Source: a virus
Length of the DNA stretch: 64,000 nt
Direction: 5' to 3' (one strand)
IMG/VR virus record: IMGVR_UViG_3300015371_000011
Coordinates: 1 to 64,000 of that record
Made by a program: the position numbers and the translations under genes
The notes under the pieces: generated by a model
What the model saw: the letters and a program-made list of their open reading frames with translations, nothing else
Told to the model about the DNA's origin: nothing
Databases searched by the model: none
Part shown: positions 55,046 to 63,972 of the stretch, one piece after another
How positions within the stretch are numbered: position 1 is the stretch's first letter
Layout of the letters: each line of letters opens with the position of its first letter

Positions 55046-58000
55046 AATAGATGGTGGCGTTGTAGTGAAGGTTGACGAGGTTGACGCTGGTAACGGTATT
55101 GCCGAATTCGGTAAAATATATGGTCATCGGCGCATAGGTCGTCACTAGGGTCTTGGCAAGCGTATAGCTCTTTTTCTGTGCGTTTCCTACGGATATGGAA
55201 TCCATAAAAAGGCGGTTGGTGTAGTCCGTTAGATAATCTCCCCACAGTAGGCCAAATCCCGCTGGAGAGTTTATGACGCTCAGGCTATTGGCAATAAATA
55301 CAGGTTCCAGTGCGAGCTGTGGGCCACCGTTACGGGCAAAATCCATAGTGGCTTGCAGAAATACGGTTGCGCCTGATTTGTTAATTGTGATTGCCGCATA
55401 ACTGTGCGGGTATAATCCAGGCGATACAAACGATGGCTCTAATAGCTGCATTGAATCCGCATGCTCGTAAAACAGATAATCAACGGTCTGCCCTGTTGAT
55501 ACGAATGTACCGCTGAAACTGATCGTGACTTCCCAATCGCCCAAATAATTACGCACGCCGCGCGTGTTAAAGGGCACGACTTTGTACTGCATGTCGGCCT
55601 GTAGCGAGTCGATCATTACCGTTTCTTCGTAGTGCGTGCCTAAGATAGGCGCGACAAAGCTATAATCCGCCGACGCCTCAATAGTGCGTCGATACAGATC
55701 AAACCCATCAAAGAAGCCGCCGCGGTGTAGCAGCGTATAACGGTCGCCTGAGTTTGGTGGATACGGTGGAAAGCCCACAATGGCAGACTGAAATCCAGGC
55801 GCGTAAAAGGCTTGGTGATCCGAGCCTGTCCAATAATTAATGGTACGGACTGCGCCTTCATTGCCCTTTGCACCTGGCCCAGGGCCGGCCGAGCCGGTAT
55901 TCATGCGAAACATATCGCCGTTGAGCGAATAACGCACAGGGCAATGCGAACCGCTGAGCACTACGTAGGATGACGCCACGGTGCCGAGCTGCCCGCCTTC
56001 TTCTAGCGGTGCCGGCACGACGTCTACATTGAGCAGCGCCGCCACGGTGCCATCCGCCGCTATATTATAAGTAATGCCGCCCTTGACACTTAACGGCTGC
56101 GCTGGCGGTGCGTTCATATCCCAGAATGTAATCGTGCTCACCAGCGTCGGCGTGATCGGCACAGTGGGCACGTACTCCTGCACGACTAATGAATGCTTAG
56201 CCGTTTGCGGGTCGAAATTGATTCGCTTGACGAAACACGTTCTGAGGTCTTCTGACGTGATACCGATGGCCCAGCGGTCGCCGTTTTGCGGTTGAATATT
56301 GAATGGATTGCTAGGGCTAACGGTAATCGTGATAATGCTCGGCGCGCCCGCTGGAGGTGTCGTCGCCACGGTGCGTACTTCGGGCGAGTCGCTTTGGGTG
56401 TGCCATAAATAAAACTCATAAGTGTAGCCGCTATTAACCGTTACCTCGCGGTCGAGCACGACATTGAATAGATCGCCCTCAAGCACGCGCCCACCATAAC
56501 CCATCTCAAAGCCAGTAGTGACGATACCCACTTTGCACATATCGCCAGGCTCAACGGCTAGCGCCTCGATGCCCGTGGCGAATTGCATCTCGCGTACACT
56601 TTGACGGCGCCGTTGCAATTGATAATAGCCCTCGCGTACGGCCTCGGACTCGCGCGTGACGCCGATCAAACTTAAGTCCACATCCTTGATCGGCTCGTTG
56701 CGGCCATAGATGCTGGCCGAGTCCTGCACGAAAATCGTGTCCATGTTGAAATCGGCCATGCGGTTGGGGAATGACAGATTGACTTGATTCGGCGGTGTGG
56801 GATCGGTGGCGCCTATCGTCAATTGAAACGTGCCGGGTAGAATATTGCCCGCATGAAAAATCTGTCGCACGGGCAAGTCGCCGCGGTCGGTTATGATCTT
56901 AAATTTACCTTGACTATAAATAAGCGCTGATCGGTAAAGCCCCAGCATGTCGTTTACCCACTGGATATGCGGCTTCTTCTTGTCCATCACAATGTCTAAA
57001 CAGTGCTGCGGCTCCAAACCGCCTGCGCCGTTGGAGACTTGCGAATCGCATAGCGTGGCAAAATCAATAAAGGACTGAATATTTATGGCCGACGTCGGGA
57101 TAAACGGCCCCATGCCGTAGACCGAATTCGTCATGTAATCCAGAATGCCCCAGGCTGGATTTCTCGTCCATGTGGTCACATAGGTTGTCGTATTGTAGTA
57201 CGCGCGCACGTTACGCCCGCGCAGGACGGCGCTAATCGTAGGTGGTCCGCCCTGAAGTTGATTGGTTGCGATAGCCTTGACGGACAGAAGCGCCGTGCCT
57301 GAATACGTCTCCACCTGCGCATCTGACATTTCGGTAACATTGCGCAGCCAGATATGAGCAAAATCGGCATCGCCTTTGGCTAGGTCGCTGCGCTCATGCT
57401 GAGCTTCGCCTATCCACGTAAGACGAAAATCCCATGCGGCACGACTGGGAAGATTGTAAACTGGCGCATCCCATATCTCGCCCTTGTCCGCACCTGAAAA
57501 TGCACGGTCTTCAGCCGTCGTATAGGTGCCAGCCCCCTGCGGACTATACTCAACGCGATAATAGACAGTCTGCGTCTGCATGCGCGGATTAGTGCCACCA
57601 CGAAAAATCCCCAATCCTTGCAGCGCTGCCACCTGCAACTGCACTCGACTAACCTGATTGCCCTGTGTCGGATAGGTAATGGCCAGACTTGAAATCTCAC
57701 GGCCATCGGCAAATGTGTTGCGCGATAATTCAAAGCCAGGTATGGCCGATTGACTCGAAGCGCCTGTGCGCCAGTCCCATGAGATGTTGAGCGGGTCGTT
57801 CGTGCATAACTCGGAATGCCATATCGCTCCCTCATATTGCCCATATGAAAGATAATGGTCGTAGGCACCCGCAGGCGAAGAGCCGTACCACGGGTCAGCC
57901 GCTACGTCGGGACGGTCGATCCAATATCTATCGGCCGCTGCCTGGCAGATAGCGGACTGCGGTAGTGGATTATTGAAATTAGAAAAGGAGATCCCATTGA

Positions 58001-58538
58001 CCTTGATGCAGTCCACATTGGTAATGGTGCCGCAGCCCTCGCCTAATAGCATGCTTAAAACCTGCTGATTGGGATTGGCCGGGTTGACGTCAATGGCAAG
58101 GCTTAGCAGTTGTCCGCCTGAGGCATGCTCGCCGTACACTACAGGTATCGGCCCGCCCGGTGCATAACTCGTTTTTAATCCGTCCCAACTGTATGTCGTT
58201 GTCTCTTTCGGTGTTTCGAGTTTCGTCGGCTTGGGCCGCATGACCATGCTGACGATGGTGCTGATAAGAGAAATGACGAGCATAATGACTTGGATAACTG
58301 CCAACACAGGGCCGCGTGGCGCAATGTCTATCTCCACCGAGTCGGTCTGCCGTAAAGTCGTGGCTTGCCATTGATCAATTTTAATGCTGTTGACCTTTAC
58401 CTGTGCGACGCACGGCTTGATGCGCTTTAATTCTTCGCGCTGATCGAATAGATAGCCTAGCGTAATGTCGGCAGGCGGTGCTTGCGTGTGCGCAATGTGT
58501 ACCTTGCCGTCGATAATATCGCGCACTTCAATAATCAC
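55038..58538 (-). CDS. Tail tip host-specificity protein (lambda J/TipJ-like)
   Basis: The 1166-residue protein begins with the typical J N-terminus (DQREELKRIKPCVAQVKVNS), a membrane-like helix (VLAVIQVIMLVISLISTIVS), then GGPIPVVYGEHASGGQLLS and LLGEGCGTITNV as in tail tip attachment proteins. A middle region has RVQLQVAALQGLGIFRGGT and IFVQDSASIYGRNEPIKDVD. The C-terminal part (EVTISFSGTFVST) is beta-rich and probably receptor-binding. It closes the tail module and follows K and L homologues, the lambda order. Confidence 0.85.
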   Translation of the reverse strand: MIIEVRDIIDGKVHIAHTQAPPADITLGYLFDQREELKRIKPCVAQVKVNSIKIDQWQATTLRQTDSVEIDIAPRGPVLAVIQVIMLVISLISTIVSMVMRPKPTKLETPKETTTYSWDGLKTSYAPGGPIPVVYGEHASGGQLLSLAIDVNPANPNQQVLSMLLGEGCGTITNVDCIKVNGISFSNFNNPLPQSAICQAAADRYWIDRPDVAADPWYGSSPAGAYDHYLSYGQYEGAIWHSELCTNDPLNISWDWRTGASSQSAIPGFELSRNTFADGREISSLAITYPTQGNQVSRVQLQVAALQGLGIFRGGTNPRMQTQTVYYRVEYSPQGAGTYTTAEDRAFSGADKGEIWDAPVYNLPSRAAWDFRLTWIGEAQHERSDLAKGDADFAHIWLRNVTEMSDAQVETYSGTALLSVKAIATNQLQGGPPTISAVLRGRNVRAYYNTTTYVTTWTRNPAWGILDYMTNSVYGMGPFIPTSAINIQSFIDFATLCDSQVSNGAGGLEPQHCLDIVMDKKKPHIQWVNDMLGLYRSALIYSQGKFKIITDRGDLPVRQIFHAGNILPGTFQLTIGATDPTPPNQVNLSFPNRMADFNMDTIFVQDSASIYGRNEPIKDVDLSLIGVTRESEAVREGYYQLQRRRQSVREMQFATGIEALAVEPGDMCKVGIVTTGFEMGYGGRVLEGDLFNVVLDREVTVNSGYTYEFYLWHTQSDSPEVRTVATTPPAGAPSIITITVSPSNPFNIQPQNGDRWAIGITSEDLRTCFVKRINFDPQTAKHSLVVQEYVPTVPITPTLVSTITFWDMNAPPAQPLSVKGGITYNIAADGTVAALLNVDVVPAPLEEGGQLGTVASSYVVLSGSHCPVRYSLNGDMFRMNTGSAGPGPGAKGNEGAVRTINYWTGSDHQAFYAPGFQSAIVGFPPYPPNSGDRYTLLHRGGFFDGFDLYRRTIEASADYSFVAPILGTHYEETVMIDSLQADMQYKVVPFNTRGVRNYLGDWEVTISFSGTFVSTGQTVDYLFYEHADSMQLLEPSFVSPGLYPHSYAAITINKSGATVFLQATMDFARNGGPQLALEPVFIANSLSVINSPAGFGLLWGDYLTDYTNRLFMDSISVGNAQKKSYTLAKTLVTTYAPMTIYFTEFGNTVTSVNLVNLHYNATIYSR

Positions 58539-58894
58539 AGTGGACGCCCCACGCCGACAATCCTGTGCTCGTATTTGATTAACGGCTCACAAACCACGCC
58601 GCCAAACATCGCACCGCAGTGAAGAAAGTCAGAACCGTTGTTACAAACGATGCCAATATGATTGATGATACCCGGCAGGATTTCGGCAAACATAACAACA
58701 TCGTAAGGCTCAAGTTTGGCTGGCGGCGGTTTGTAGATTTTCACATAGCGCGGCCACGCGATGGCCGATGGCGGCGACTCTGGCAGATCCATACCGCGTT
58801 CTTTGTTGAGCACATAGCGTACAAGTGAATAGCAGTCGAAAGATTGCGGCCCGATGGCTTTCTCTGCGTATGGCGTGCCGACGAGTTCAAGCAT
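58535..58894 (-). CDS. NlpC/P60-type tail peptidase (lambda K-like)
   Basis: The 119-residue protein has the catalytic Cys in FDCYSLVRYVLN, His in INHIGIVCNN and a further polar residue near FLHCGAMFGG, the NlpC/P60 order. Phage tail-tip K proteins use this fold to open peptidoglycan during infection or to assemble the tail tip. It overlaps the J gene by 4 nt. Confidence 0.8.
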   Translation of the reverse strand: MLELVGTPYAEKAIGPQSFDCYSLVRYVLNKERGMDLPESPPSAIAWPRYVKIYKPPPAKLEPYDVVMFAEILPGIINHIGIVCNNGSDFLHCGAMFGGVVCEPLIKYEHRIVGVGRPL

Positions 58895-59391
58895 TAGAAG
58901 ACAAAGAATTTTGAAGCATTGTACGGAATGGAAGGAAAGTCTTTTCTATTATAATTTCTGCGGGGTCCCTCGCTGTCATAATCAAAATTAAATCCTAGAT
59001 TGAACCTCGCCACTTCGTCAGTGAACACCACGTTTTTTACCTGCATCCTTATTAAGTCTTCCTGCCCCGATGTTGTGAGCGACGGATTCACGAGCCGTAT
59101 CGTCACGTCGTTAAGCGCTAAGTCATTGTCCTTGGCGAAGCGCAGCGCCATGCCTTGAAAGTTAGACACGTCCACCGTCATCTGCGGCAGCGAGCCGTCG
59201 CCGCTTTGCTCTGAGACGCCGACGAGAAAAGGCACTGCAGCGTAAATCTGGCCATTAAAAGTGAGTGTGTCGGGTAGGTTAGTAAACCGCGCAGTGGTGT
59301 TTGGGTTAATTGTTAAGTCTACACAATGGCACCAAGTTGTCTCTTCCATGGCGTTCTTCAATGCGATCAGGGAACTCGAAAATGACTTCAA
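58894..59391 (-). CDS. Minor tail protein, L-like
   Basis: The 165-residue protein sits where lambda L or DUF1833 proteins lie, upstream of K. It has a beta-rich body (FNGQIYAAVPFLVGVSE, MTVDVSNFQGMALRFAKD) and a C-terminal DYDSEGPRRNYNRKDFPSIP like other tail-tip base proteins. A single base separates its stop from the next gene start. Confidence 0.65.
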   Translation of the reverse strand: MKSFSSSLIALKNAMEETTWCHCVDLTINPNTTARFTNLPDTLTFNGQIYAAVPFLVGVSEQSGDGSLPQMTVDVSNFQGMALRFAKDNDLALNDVTIRLVNPSLTTSGQEDLIRMQVKNVVFTDEVARFNLGFNFDYDSEGPRRNYNRKDFPSIPYNASKFFVF

Positions 59392-59440
59392 TTGAATAAT
59401 CCTTTGACTAAATAATCGTTGTTATATAAATTCACCCCAT

Positions 59441-60127
59441 ATGCCATTTGCTAAAGGTCTTTACCGCACACCCATAGAAGAACGATTCAAACGTTTCTGG
59501 GATAAGATGGAAAAACCTGATGATGGCTGTTGGATTTGGCCTGGAAGCAAAGCTGCTGGCTACGGTACTATTTTTGTTGAATATAGAACTAAACATGCCA
59601 CGATGATGAAGGCACACAGATTGTCTTACATGATTCATGTCGGAGCGATTCCACCCGATAAAGAAATTTGCCACAGTTGCGATACCCCACCATGCATACG
59701 TCCTTCCCATCTTTTTCTTGGTACTCATCAAGACAATATTGCGGATGCCAAGCGGAAAGGTCGCATGGCTCATATCGGTCAAAATTCTCCACGTGGCGAG
59801 AATCATCCAACGAGCAAATTGACACAAAATGCCATCAAAGAAATTCGTGCTACTTATGCCGCTGGTGATACTAGCATGAGTACTCTCGGTCAACGATTTG
59901 GTGTTTCCGCTTCTCTTATTTATCACATTGTACGAAACCATCGTTGGAAAGATGTTATCGCTACCGATGCGAGAATGGTTAATCGCGCTAGAAGAACCTC
60001 CGTAGATATAATGAAAGAAATTCAAGAAAGATATTTGGCTGGCGAAACACCTACCCAATTGGGTAAGATTTATAACCTTACTCGTGGCCGTGTTTGGGGT
60101 ATTGGGCATGGCAGATTTAAAAGTTAG
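59441..60127 (+). CDS. HNH homing endonuclease with NUMOD-type repeats, free-standing
   Basis: The 228-residue protein has a HNH_3 domain: DDGCWIWPGSKAAGYGTI, AHRLSYMIHVG, CHSCDTPPCIRPSHLFLGTH and QDNIADAKRKGR. Two helix-turn-helix repeats follow (GDTSMSTLGQRFGVSASLIY and AGETPTQLGKIYNLTRGRVW). It lies on the plus strand between minus-strand tail genes, a classic homing insertion. A weak TTGACT/TATAAA pair lies upstream. Confidence 0.85.
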   Translation: MPFAKGLYRTPIEERFKRFWDKMEKPDDGCWIWPGSKAAGYGTIFVEYRTKHATMMKAHRLSYMIHVGAIPPDKEICHSCDTPPCIRPSHLFLGTHQDNIADAKRKGRMAHIGQNSPRGENHPTSKLTQNAIKEIRATYAAGDTSMSTLGQRFGVSASLIYHIVRNHRWKDVIATDARMVNRARRTSVDIMKEIQERYLAGETPTQLGKIYNLTRGRVWGIGHGRFKS

Positions 60128-60129
60128 CT

Positions 60130-60693
60130 TCATGGCACCAGCGCATTCTCCGTCAACGTGAATTGCGTCTTGTAAACATTACGCGCAATTTGCTCCATCT
60201 TCAGTCCATTCGGATCAAAATTGACAAGATAATTGCACGCCCACTTGGCATATATCTCCTGCCCCGATGACGGTGCCGTACCGAAATCCACCTGCCCCCA
60301 GGTGCGCAGCGTATAGTCGGTGGTAATGGATGTGACGCCCGTATCGGTTGTGAGCATGCGTGCCGAGAAAGAGCTGGCATTCAGGTTTCTATTCGGTAGG
60401 TAGTATGCCGTTGAGCGGCCATCGGCCACGCCAATCAGGCAGTAATTCTCTACCGCGCCAAACTCGCCGCCGTTCCAGTAAAATGGCGTTGCGCCTTGAT
60501 GATAGGCATGCAGCCCTTGCAACTCCTGCATGTGGCTGCGGCTAATGGCGTCGTAGGTAAGCGTGAATCTATACATCGGCCTGCGTGCGCGATTACTGAG
60601 TTGAAACGCCGTCACGTAGTCGGTAAGCACCGAGAATGTCATGGCTTCGCGCGTAAGCGCGTTTGGCGTGAATGAAAGCGTGAGCGGTATCAT
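60130..60693 (-). CDS. DUF2460-like tail protein, copy 3
   Basis: The start at 60693 (MIPLTLSFTPNALTREAMTF) overlaps the next stop by 4 nt. The 187-residue protein shows the family flow: RPMYRFTLTYDAISRSHMQE, AYHQGATPFYWNGGEFGA, TAYYLPNRNL and a closing NGLKMEQIARNVYKTQFTL. DUF2460 (GTA gp12-like) proteins belong to the distal tail. It is the shortest of three paralogues. Confidence 0.75.
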   Translation of the reverse strand: MIPLTLSFTPNALTREAMTFSVLTDYVTAFQLSNRARRPMYRFTLTYDAISRSHMQELQGLHAYHQGATPFYWNGGEFGAVENYCLIGVADGRSTAYYLPNRNLNASSFSARMLTTDTGVTSITTDYTLRTWGQVDFGTAPSSGQEIYAKWACNYLVNFDPNGLKMEQIARNVYKTQFTLTENALVP

Positions 60694-60914
60694 GGAGCGT
60701 CCACCCGCCAATCATAGCGGCCGCCGCCGCTGTCAATCTGTGTGCTGAATCGTATCGTCACGGCATTTGTTGACTTGCTGTACACCCATACCGTCGTATT
60801 CCAGCTAGGCGAAATGCCCGTCACGGCCACGCTGTTAGACGCCAGCGCGTGCGAGAATGAGCTGATGCTGGTGCCACTGCCGCAGCTTACCGTGCCGAAT
60901 ACCGTGGTTGTCAT
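60690..60914 (-). CDS. Small protein related to the C-terminal module of the DUF2460 copy 2
   Basis: The 74-residue protein ends PSWNTTVWVYSKSTNAVTIR and DSGGGRYDWRVDAP. The C-terminal end of the adjacent large paralogue is PYWNTTWWISSRSASLNVV and NSGGSYFDWSIVGS, so the two share a module. It could be a free appendage domain of the tail. Confidence 0.6.
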   Translation of the reverse strand: MTTTVFGTVSCGSGTSISSFSHALASNSVAVTGISPSWNTTVWVYSKSTNAVTIRFSTQIDSGGGRYDWRVDAP

Positions 60915-62068
60915 GACCCCACGATGCTCCAGTCAAAGTAACTGCCGCCGCTATTGGCAGGCGTGGCGAATGTCACCACGTTGAGCGATGCGCTGCGGCT
61001 ACTGATCCACCATGTCGTATTCCAATACGGGACGCCGGTTATAAATTGGCTTGTTGTCGTCATGTTAACCGTGGTCGTGCTGGCCGAGCCTGCCACCACG
61101 TTTGTACCAAAGGACGTTACGCCCGTGACTGCGGACGATGTAATAACGCGGCTTATCCCTGGCACTGCGCGTGTCCGTGCGGCTAGTGTCTTGTGCCATA
61201 GCGGTACGTGCTCGGTGATGCTCGGCGTCTCTTTGGCTTGCGCACGCAAGGCCATGCGCTGTATTGGCGCATGCGCGGTCAGTTGCAGTGCGGTGCGCAA
61301 TCCTACCGCCATGCTTACCCGCACTGTGGTAGCTGGCAAGGTTATAAATGGACTGACATTGGAGACTTCCGCAACATGCGCCCTTAGTGCCATGCGCTGA
61401 ATCGGTGCGTGCTCCGTCATGCGTGCCGAGATTTGCGCCCCTGCGTTCAAGGTAATTTGATACCAAGTCGGCCGGCCCACCGGGTCCACAATCGCGCCAG
61501 GATTCTCGATTAACTGTATTTGTGCGTTGTAAAGGCCAGGGCGAAATTGATCGAGCTTTAGCCCTTCTGGCGGAAAGAATACGCGATAGCGACAGCAGTA
61601 CGCCGCGCGTATGTGGTCGCCGCTGTAAGGCACGGTATCGAATGTCAGCACGCCGCTGGCCGAGGTGAGCGATGCAATGGCGTGCGTCCATGTAGAGTCG
61701 GTATATGAGCCGCCTGAGTAGCGGCGCGTCTTGACGGTATAGCTGGCCGCGTCGATCCAGCGGTTGGGCAAAAAATAGGTTTTGCGCACACCGTCTGCCT
61801 GCGCGATAAAGCATTCGTCTATGAGTCCATATTGCCCGCCATCCCAGTAAAAGGATCGTCCGCCTTGGACATACGCGAATAGCGCAGACAACGATTCGGC
61901 CTCGTGGCGGAGCAGAGGCCCAATGTCCATACTGAAGCGGTAGCTTGGCCGCGGTGAATAATTGAATGCGTGGAAAAACCCCGGCAGGCCCGCTACCGTC
62001 GTGCGCGTTACAGCTTCGCGTGTGACCGTGGGAGAAGGCGAAAAAGTTAAGGTGCGGGGTAGAGCCAT
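60911..62068 (-). CDS. DUF2460-like tail protein with repeat extension, copy 2
   Basis: The 385-residue protein has a DUF2460 N-terminus (RPSYRFSMDIGPLLRHEAES, QGGRSFYWDGGQYGLI, KTYFLPNRWIDAASYTV, GLKLDQFRPGLYNAQIQL). From residue 210 on, it adds repeated units (EHAPIQRMALRAHVAE) and a beta-rich end (PYWNTTWWISSRS). Copies of the unit also occur in the next paralogue. It probably extends the tail tip. Confidence 0.75.
   Translation of the reverse strand: MALPRTLTFSPSPTVTREAVTRTTVAGLPGFFHAFNYSPRPSYRFSMDIGPLLRHEAESLSALFAYVQGGRSFYWDGGQYGLIDECFIAQADGVRKTYFLPNRWIDAASYTVKTRRYSGGSYTDSTWTHAIASLTSASGVLTFDTVPYSGDHIRAAYCCRYRVFFPPEGLKLDQFRPGLYNAQIQLIENPGAIVDPVGRPTWYQITLNAGAQISARMTEHAPIQRMALRAHVAEVSNVSPFITLPATTVRVSMAVGLRTALQLTAHAPIQRMALRAQAKETPSITEHVPLWHKTLAARTRAVPGISRVITSSAVTGVTSFGTNVVAGSASTTTVNMTTTSQFITGVPYWNTTWWISSRSASLNVVTFATPANSGGSYFDWSIVGS
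61172..61428 (-). repeat. Tandem-like 22-27-residue protein repeats in DUF2460 copy 2
   Basis: Three related units are encoded at about 61172-61226 (EHVPLWHKTLAARTRAVPGI), 61241-61286 (AHAPIQRMALRAQAKETPSI) and 61380-61428 (EHAPIQRMALRAHVAEVSNV). A fourth lies in DUF2460 copy 1 (ERRPLWPIALRATVREVPTI, 63276-63340). DNA copies keep gccatgcgctg-like cores. Confidence 0.6.
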
Positions 62069-62224
62069 TCATTCGGGACTTTTTTGTGTCTGTATGCGCG
62101 TGACAATATTTTCCAATGCCGCTTTTTCTTCCTTTAGCTGCTCCACCTGTGCGGCCAGTGCCATGTTTTCCATCATCAATGCGCCGAGCATCTCGCGCAC
62201 GCGTTCGTCAATACTCTTAGCCAT
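62069..62224 (-). CDS. Small coiled-coil protein in the tail module
   Basis: An ATG at 62224 opens a 51-residue frame (MAKSIDERVREMLGALMMEN, ALAAQVEQLKEEKAALENIV) ending in TGA next to the next ATG. It is a short coiled coil of the kind seen as chaperone or trimerisation factor near fibre genes. Function is inferred from position only. Confidence 0.55.
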   Translation of the reverse strand: MAKSIDERVREMLGALMMENMALAAQVEQLKEEKAALENIVTRIQTQKSPE

Positions 62225-62227
62225 TTT

Positions 62228-63187
62228 TCAATTTGGCACGCGCAACGAACGAAACCCCGTTCCACCCGTATCGGCGCCACCGACAAAAACCTGCTGCGCC
62301 ACAACACCACCACCACCATTGTAAGCTACACGCATGGCTGTATAACCCGACGTCGGGTCAGCCGCATCGACTACGAACACATTGTTAGTCGCCGTCGCAT
62401 TGAAGCACTCAATAAGAGTACCGCTTGGATTGGTGTCCGTCTGACGGTAAATAAAAAGTGTTCGCCCCGTATCAGCCGGTTGTTTCAATTGCAGCACTCC
62501 GTCGCCGTCCAGCTTAAAAGCAGACTGCCCGCCGCTTGTAACAATATTGATATAGTTTCCCCACGGCCCTGTCAGTCTCAATCCATCGGCATTACCGCCC
62601 ACGCCGGCCAGGCGTATTGCATAATAGCCCATTGTAATATTATTAGGCGCGACAACACCTACCTGAACATCTATCTGATCCACTGCGGCGCTTAGTGAAT
62701 TGAATTGCGTGGTAACGCCTTCAAGGATACAGTAAAAATAACTGCTCGGTTGATACCCAGCCACGTTTATATCAAACGCGCTGGCGTCGCCCTTTAATCC
62801 TTGGCGCACGTAGATGTTTCCTGCCGTAACCTGCCCTTCGATGTTGGACGTCTCGTAATTGATTTTCTGCGCTGACAGAAAAAGTGTTGCATCCATTGCA
62901 TTGGGACCATTACTGCCTGAGCCTGTAGCGCGGTGCGTAATGCCTAGTGCCGCACGCGACTGCCAGCCGTGGCTGCCTGGGTCATCAACGCCGCTAAAAT
63001 ACACCCGTGTGACGGTATTGGATGTAGGCGAACCGACGGCATCCATGCTCAAAAGTGAGTCTGTGCGAGTATAGATACTGAGCGGCGATTTAACCGTGCC
63101 GCAGGCTGTAAGAGTTACGCCCAAATAATCATTAAGCACCTCGCCCCAGGTATTACCATCGCCAAAGACGGTCGGTAGTCTACTCAT
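62228..63187 (-). CDS. Fibre-like tail protein
   Basis: The 319-residue protein is beta-rich with no membrane segment. Its start (MSRLPTVFGDGNTWGEVLND) resembles the N-terminus of phage fibre or appendage proteins (W.EVLNDYL), and its centre (TGPWGNYINIVTSGGQSAFK, KLDGDGVLQLKQPAD) matches the short repeat style of tail fibres. It lies between two DUF2460 proteins. Confidence 0.65.
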   Translation of the reverse strand: MSRLPTVFGDGNTWGEVLNDYLGVTLTACGTVKSPLSIYTRTDSLLSMDAVGSPTSNTVTRVYFSGVDDPGSHGWQSRAALGITHRATGSGSNGPNAMDATLFLSAQKINYETSNIEGQVTAGNIYVRQGLKGDASAFDINVAGYQPSSYFYCILEGVTTQFNSLSAAVDQIDVQVGVVAPNNITMGYYAIRLAGVGGNADGLRLTGPWGNYINIVTSGGQSAFKLDGDGVLQLKQPADTGRTLFIYRQTDTNPSGTLIECFNATATNNVFVVDAADPTSGYTAMRVAYNGGGGVVAQQVFVGGADTGGTGFRSLRVPN

Positions 63188-63966
63188 TTCGAATACAACC
63201 CATCACCAAAGAGTCCGCTGCTATAAGTATCACCGCCGCTAGCTGTAATCGTTGTTATCGTAGGCACCTCGCGCACCGTAGCCCTGAGTGCTATAGGCCA
63301 TAGCGGTCTGCGCTCCACGATACGCGGCCACGCCGCCACCTGGGCCGCCAACACCACCTGATAGAAAGTCGTGCGTGCCGCTTCGCTGGCAACTAGTGTC
63401 GGGTGCTCGGTTAAAACCAGCTGCGCGTTGTATAGCCCTGGCCCGAATTGCTCCAGCTGTATGCCGTTGGTCGGGAATTTGACGCGATACATGCAGCCGT
63501 ACTTGGCGCGCACGAAATCCCCACTGTAAGGCGCACTGCCGAACGTGACCACACCCGACGCGCCGCGCAGCGTGTAGGCGCCTGCCTGCCACGTCGATGC
63601 CGTCTGTGTGGTTGGTCTGTACGTCTGTACCGAGAATGAGCTTTGCCCGATATTGCGGTTGGGTAAAAAGTAATCGCGCCTCACGCCATCGGCCAGCGCC
63701 ACAAAGTCGTAGTCCGTCATGCTGCCGAACTGCGCGCCGTCCCATAGAAATGTCTTGCCGCCCTGATGATAGGCGTGCTGCGCCGATAGGTTCTCCGCTT
63801 CGCCGCGCGTGAGCGGCCCCATATCCAAGGTGAATTGATAGAGCGGCCGATTGGTCGGATTGAATAAGTGCTGAAAGCCCTGCTGCCCCGCGCCCTCGGT
63901 AGCGCTGATATTCTCGCGCACCACCGTAGGCGCTGGGCTGAAACTGATTGTGCGGGAAACGGACAT
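63184..63966 (-). CDS. DUF2460-like tail protein, copy 1
   Basis: The 260-residue protein shows RPLYQFTLDMGPLTRGEAEN, AYHQGGKTFLWDGAQFGSM, RRDYFLPNRNIGQSSFSV and NGIQLEQFGPGLYNAQLVLT, the DUF2460 pattern. Its C-terminus holds one unit of the repeat found in copy 2. Three successive paralogues imply local duplication in the tail tip. Confidence 0.75.
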   Translation of the reverse strand: MSVSRTISFSPAPTVVRENISATEGAGQQGFQHLFNPTNRPLYQFTLDMGPLTRGEAENLSAQHAYHQGGKTFLWDGAQFGSMTDYDFVALADGVRRDYFLPNRNIGQSSFSVQTYRPTTQTASTWQAGAYTLRGASGVVTFGSAPYSGDFVRAKYGCMYRVKFPTNGIQLEQFGPGLYNAQLVLTEHPTLVASEAARTTFYQVVLAAQVAAWPRIVERRPLWPIALRATVREVPTITTITASGGDTYSSGLFGDGLYSK

Positions 63967-63972
63967 TCATGT

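Noticed and set aside
59404-59430. Promoter for the right HNH gene (TTGACT and TATAAA)
   Set aside because: The spacer is only 15 bp and neither element is strong, so it is mentioned with the gene and not listed as a site.
59432-60133. Minus-strand frame opposite the right HNH gene
   Set aside because: The plus-strand frame has the full HNH_3 and helix-turn-helix pattern; the minus frame is its antisense.
61065-62072. Second long minus-strand frame over the DUF2460 copy 2 gene
   Set aside because: It is rich in His, Arg and Cys as expected for an out-of-frame reading of the real tail gene; the DUF2460 frame has family motifs.
63239-63970. Minus-strand frame overlapping DUF2460 copy 1
   Set aside because: Same reasoning: shadow frame with no motif, while the other frame carries the conserved DUF2460 segments.
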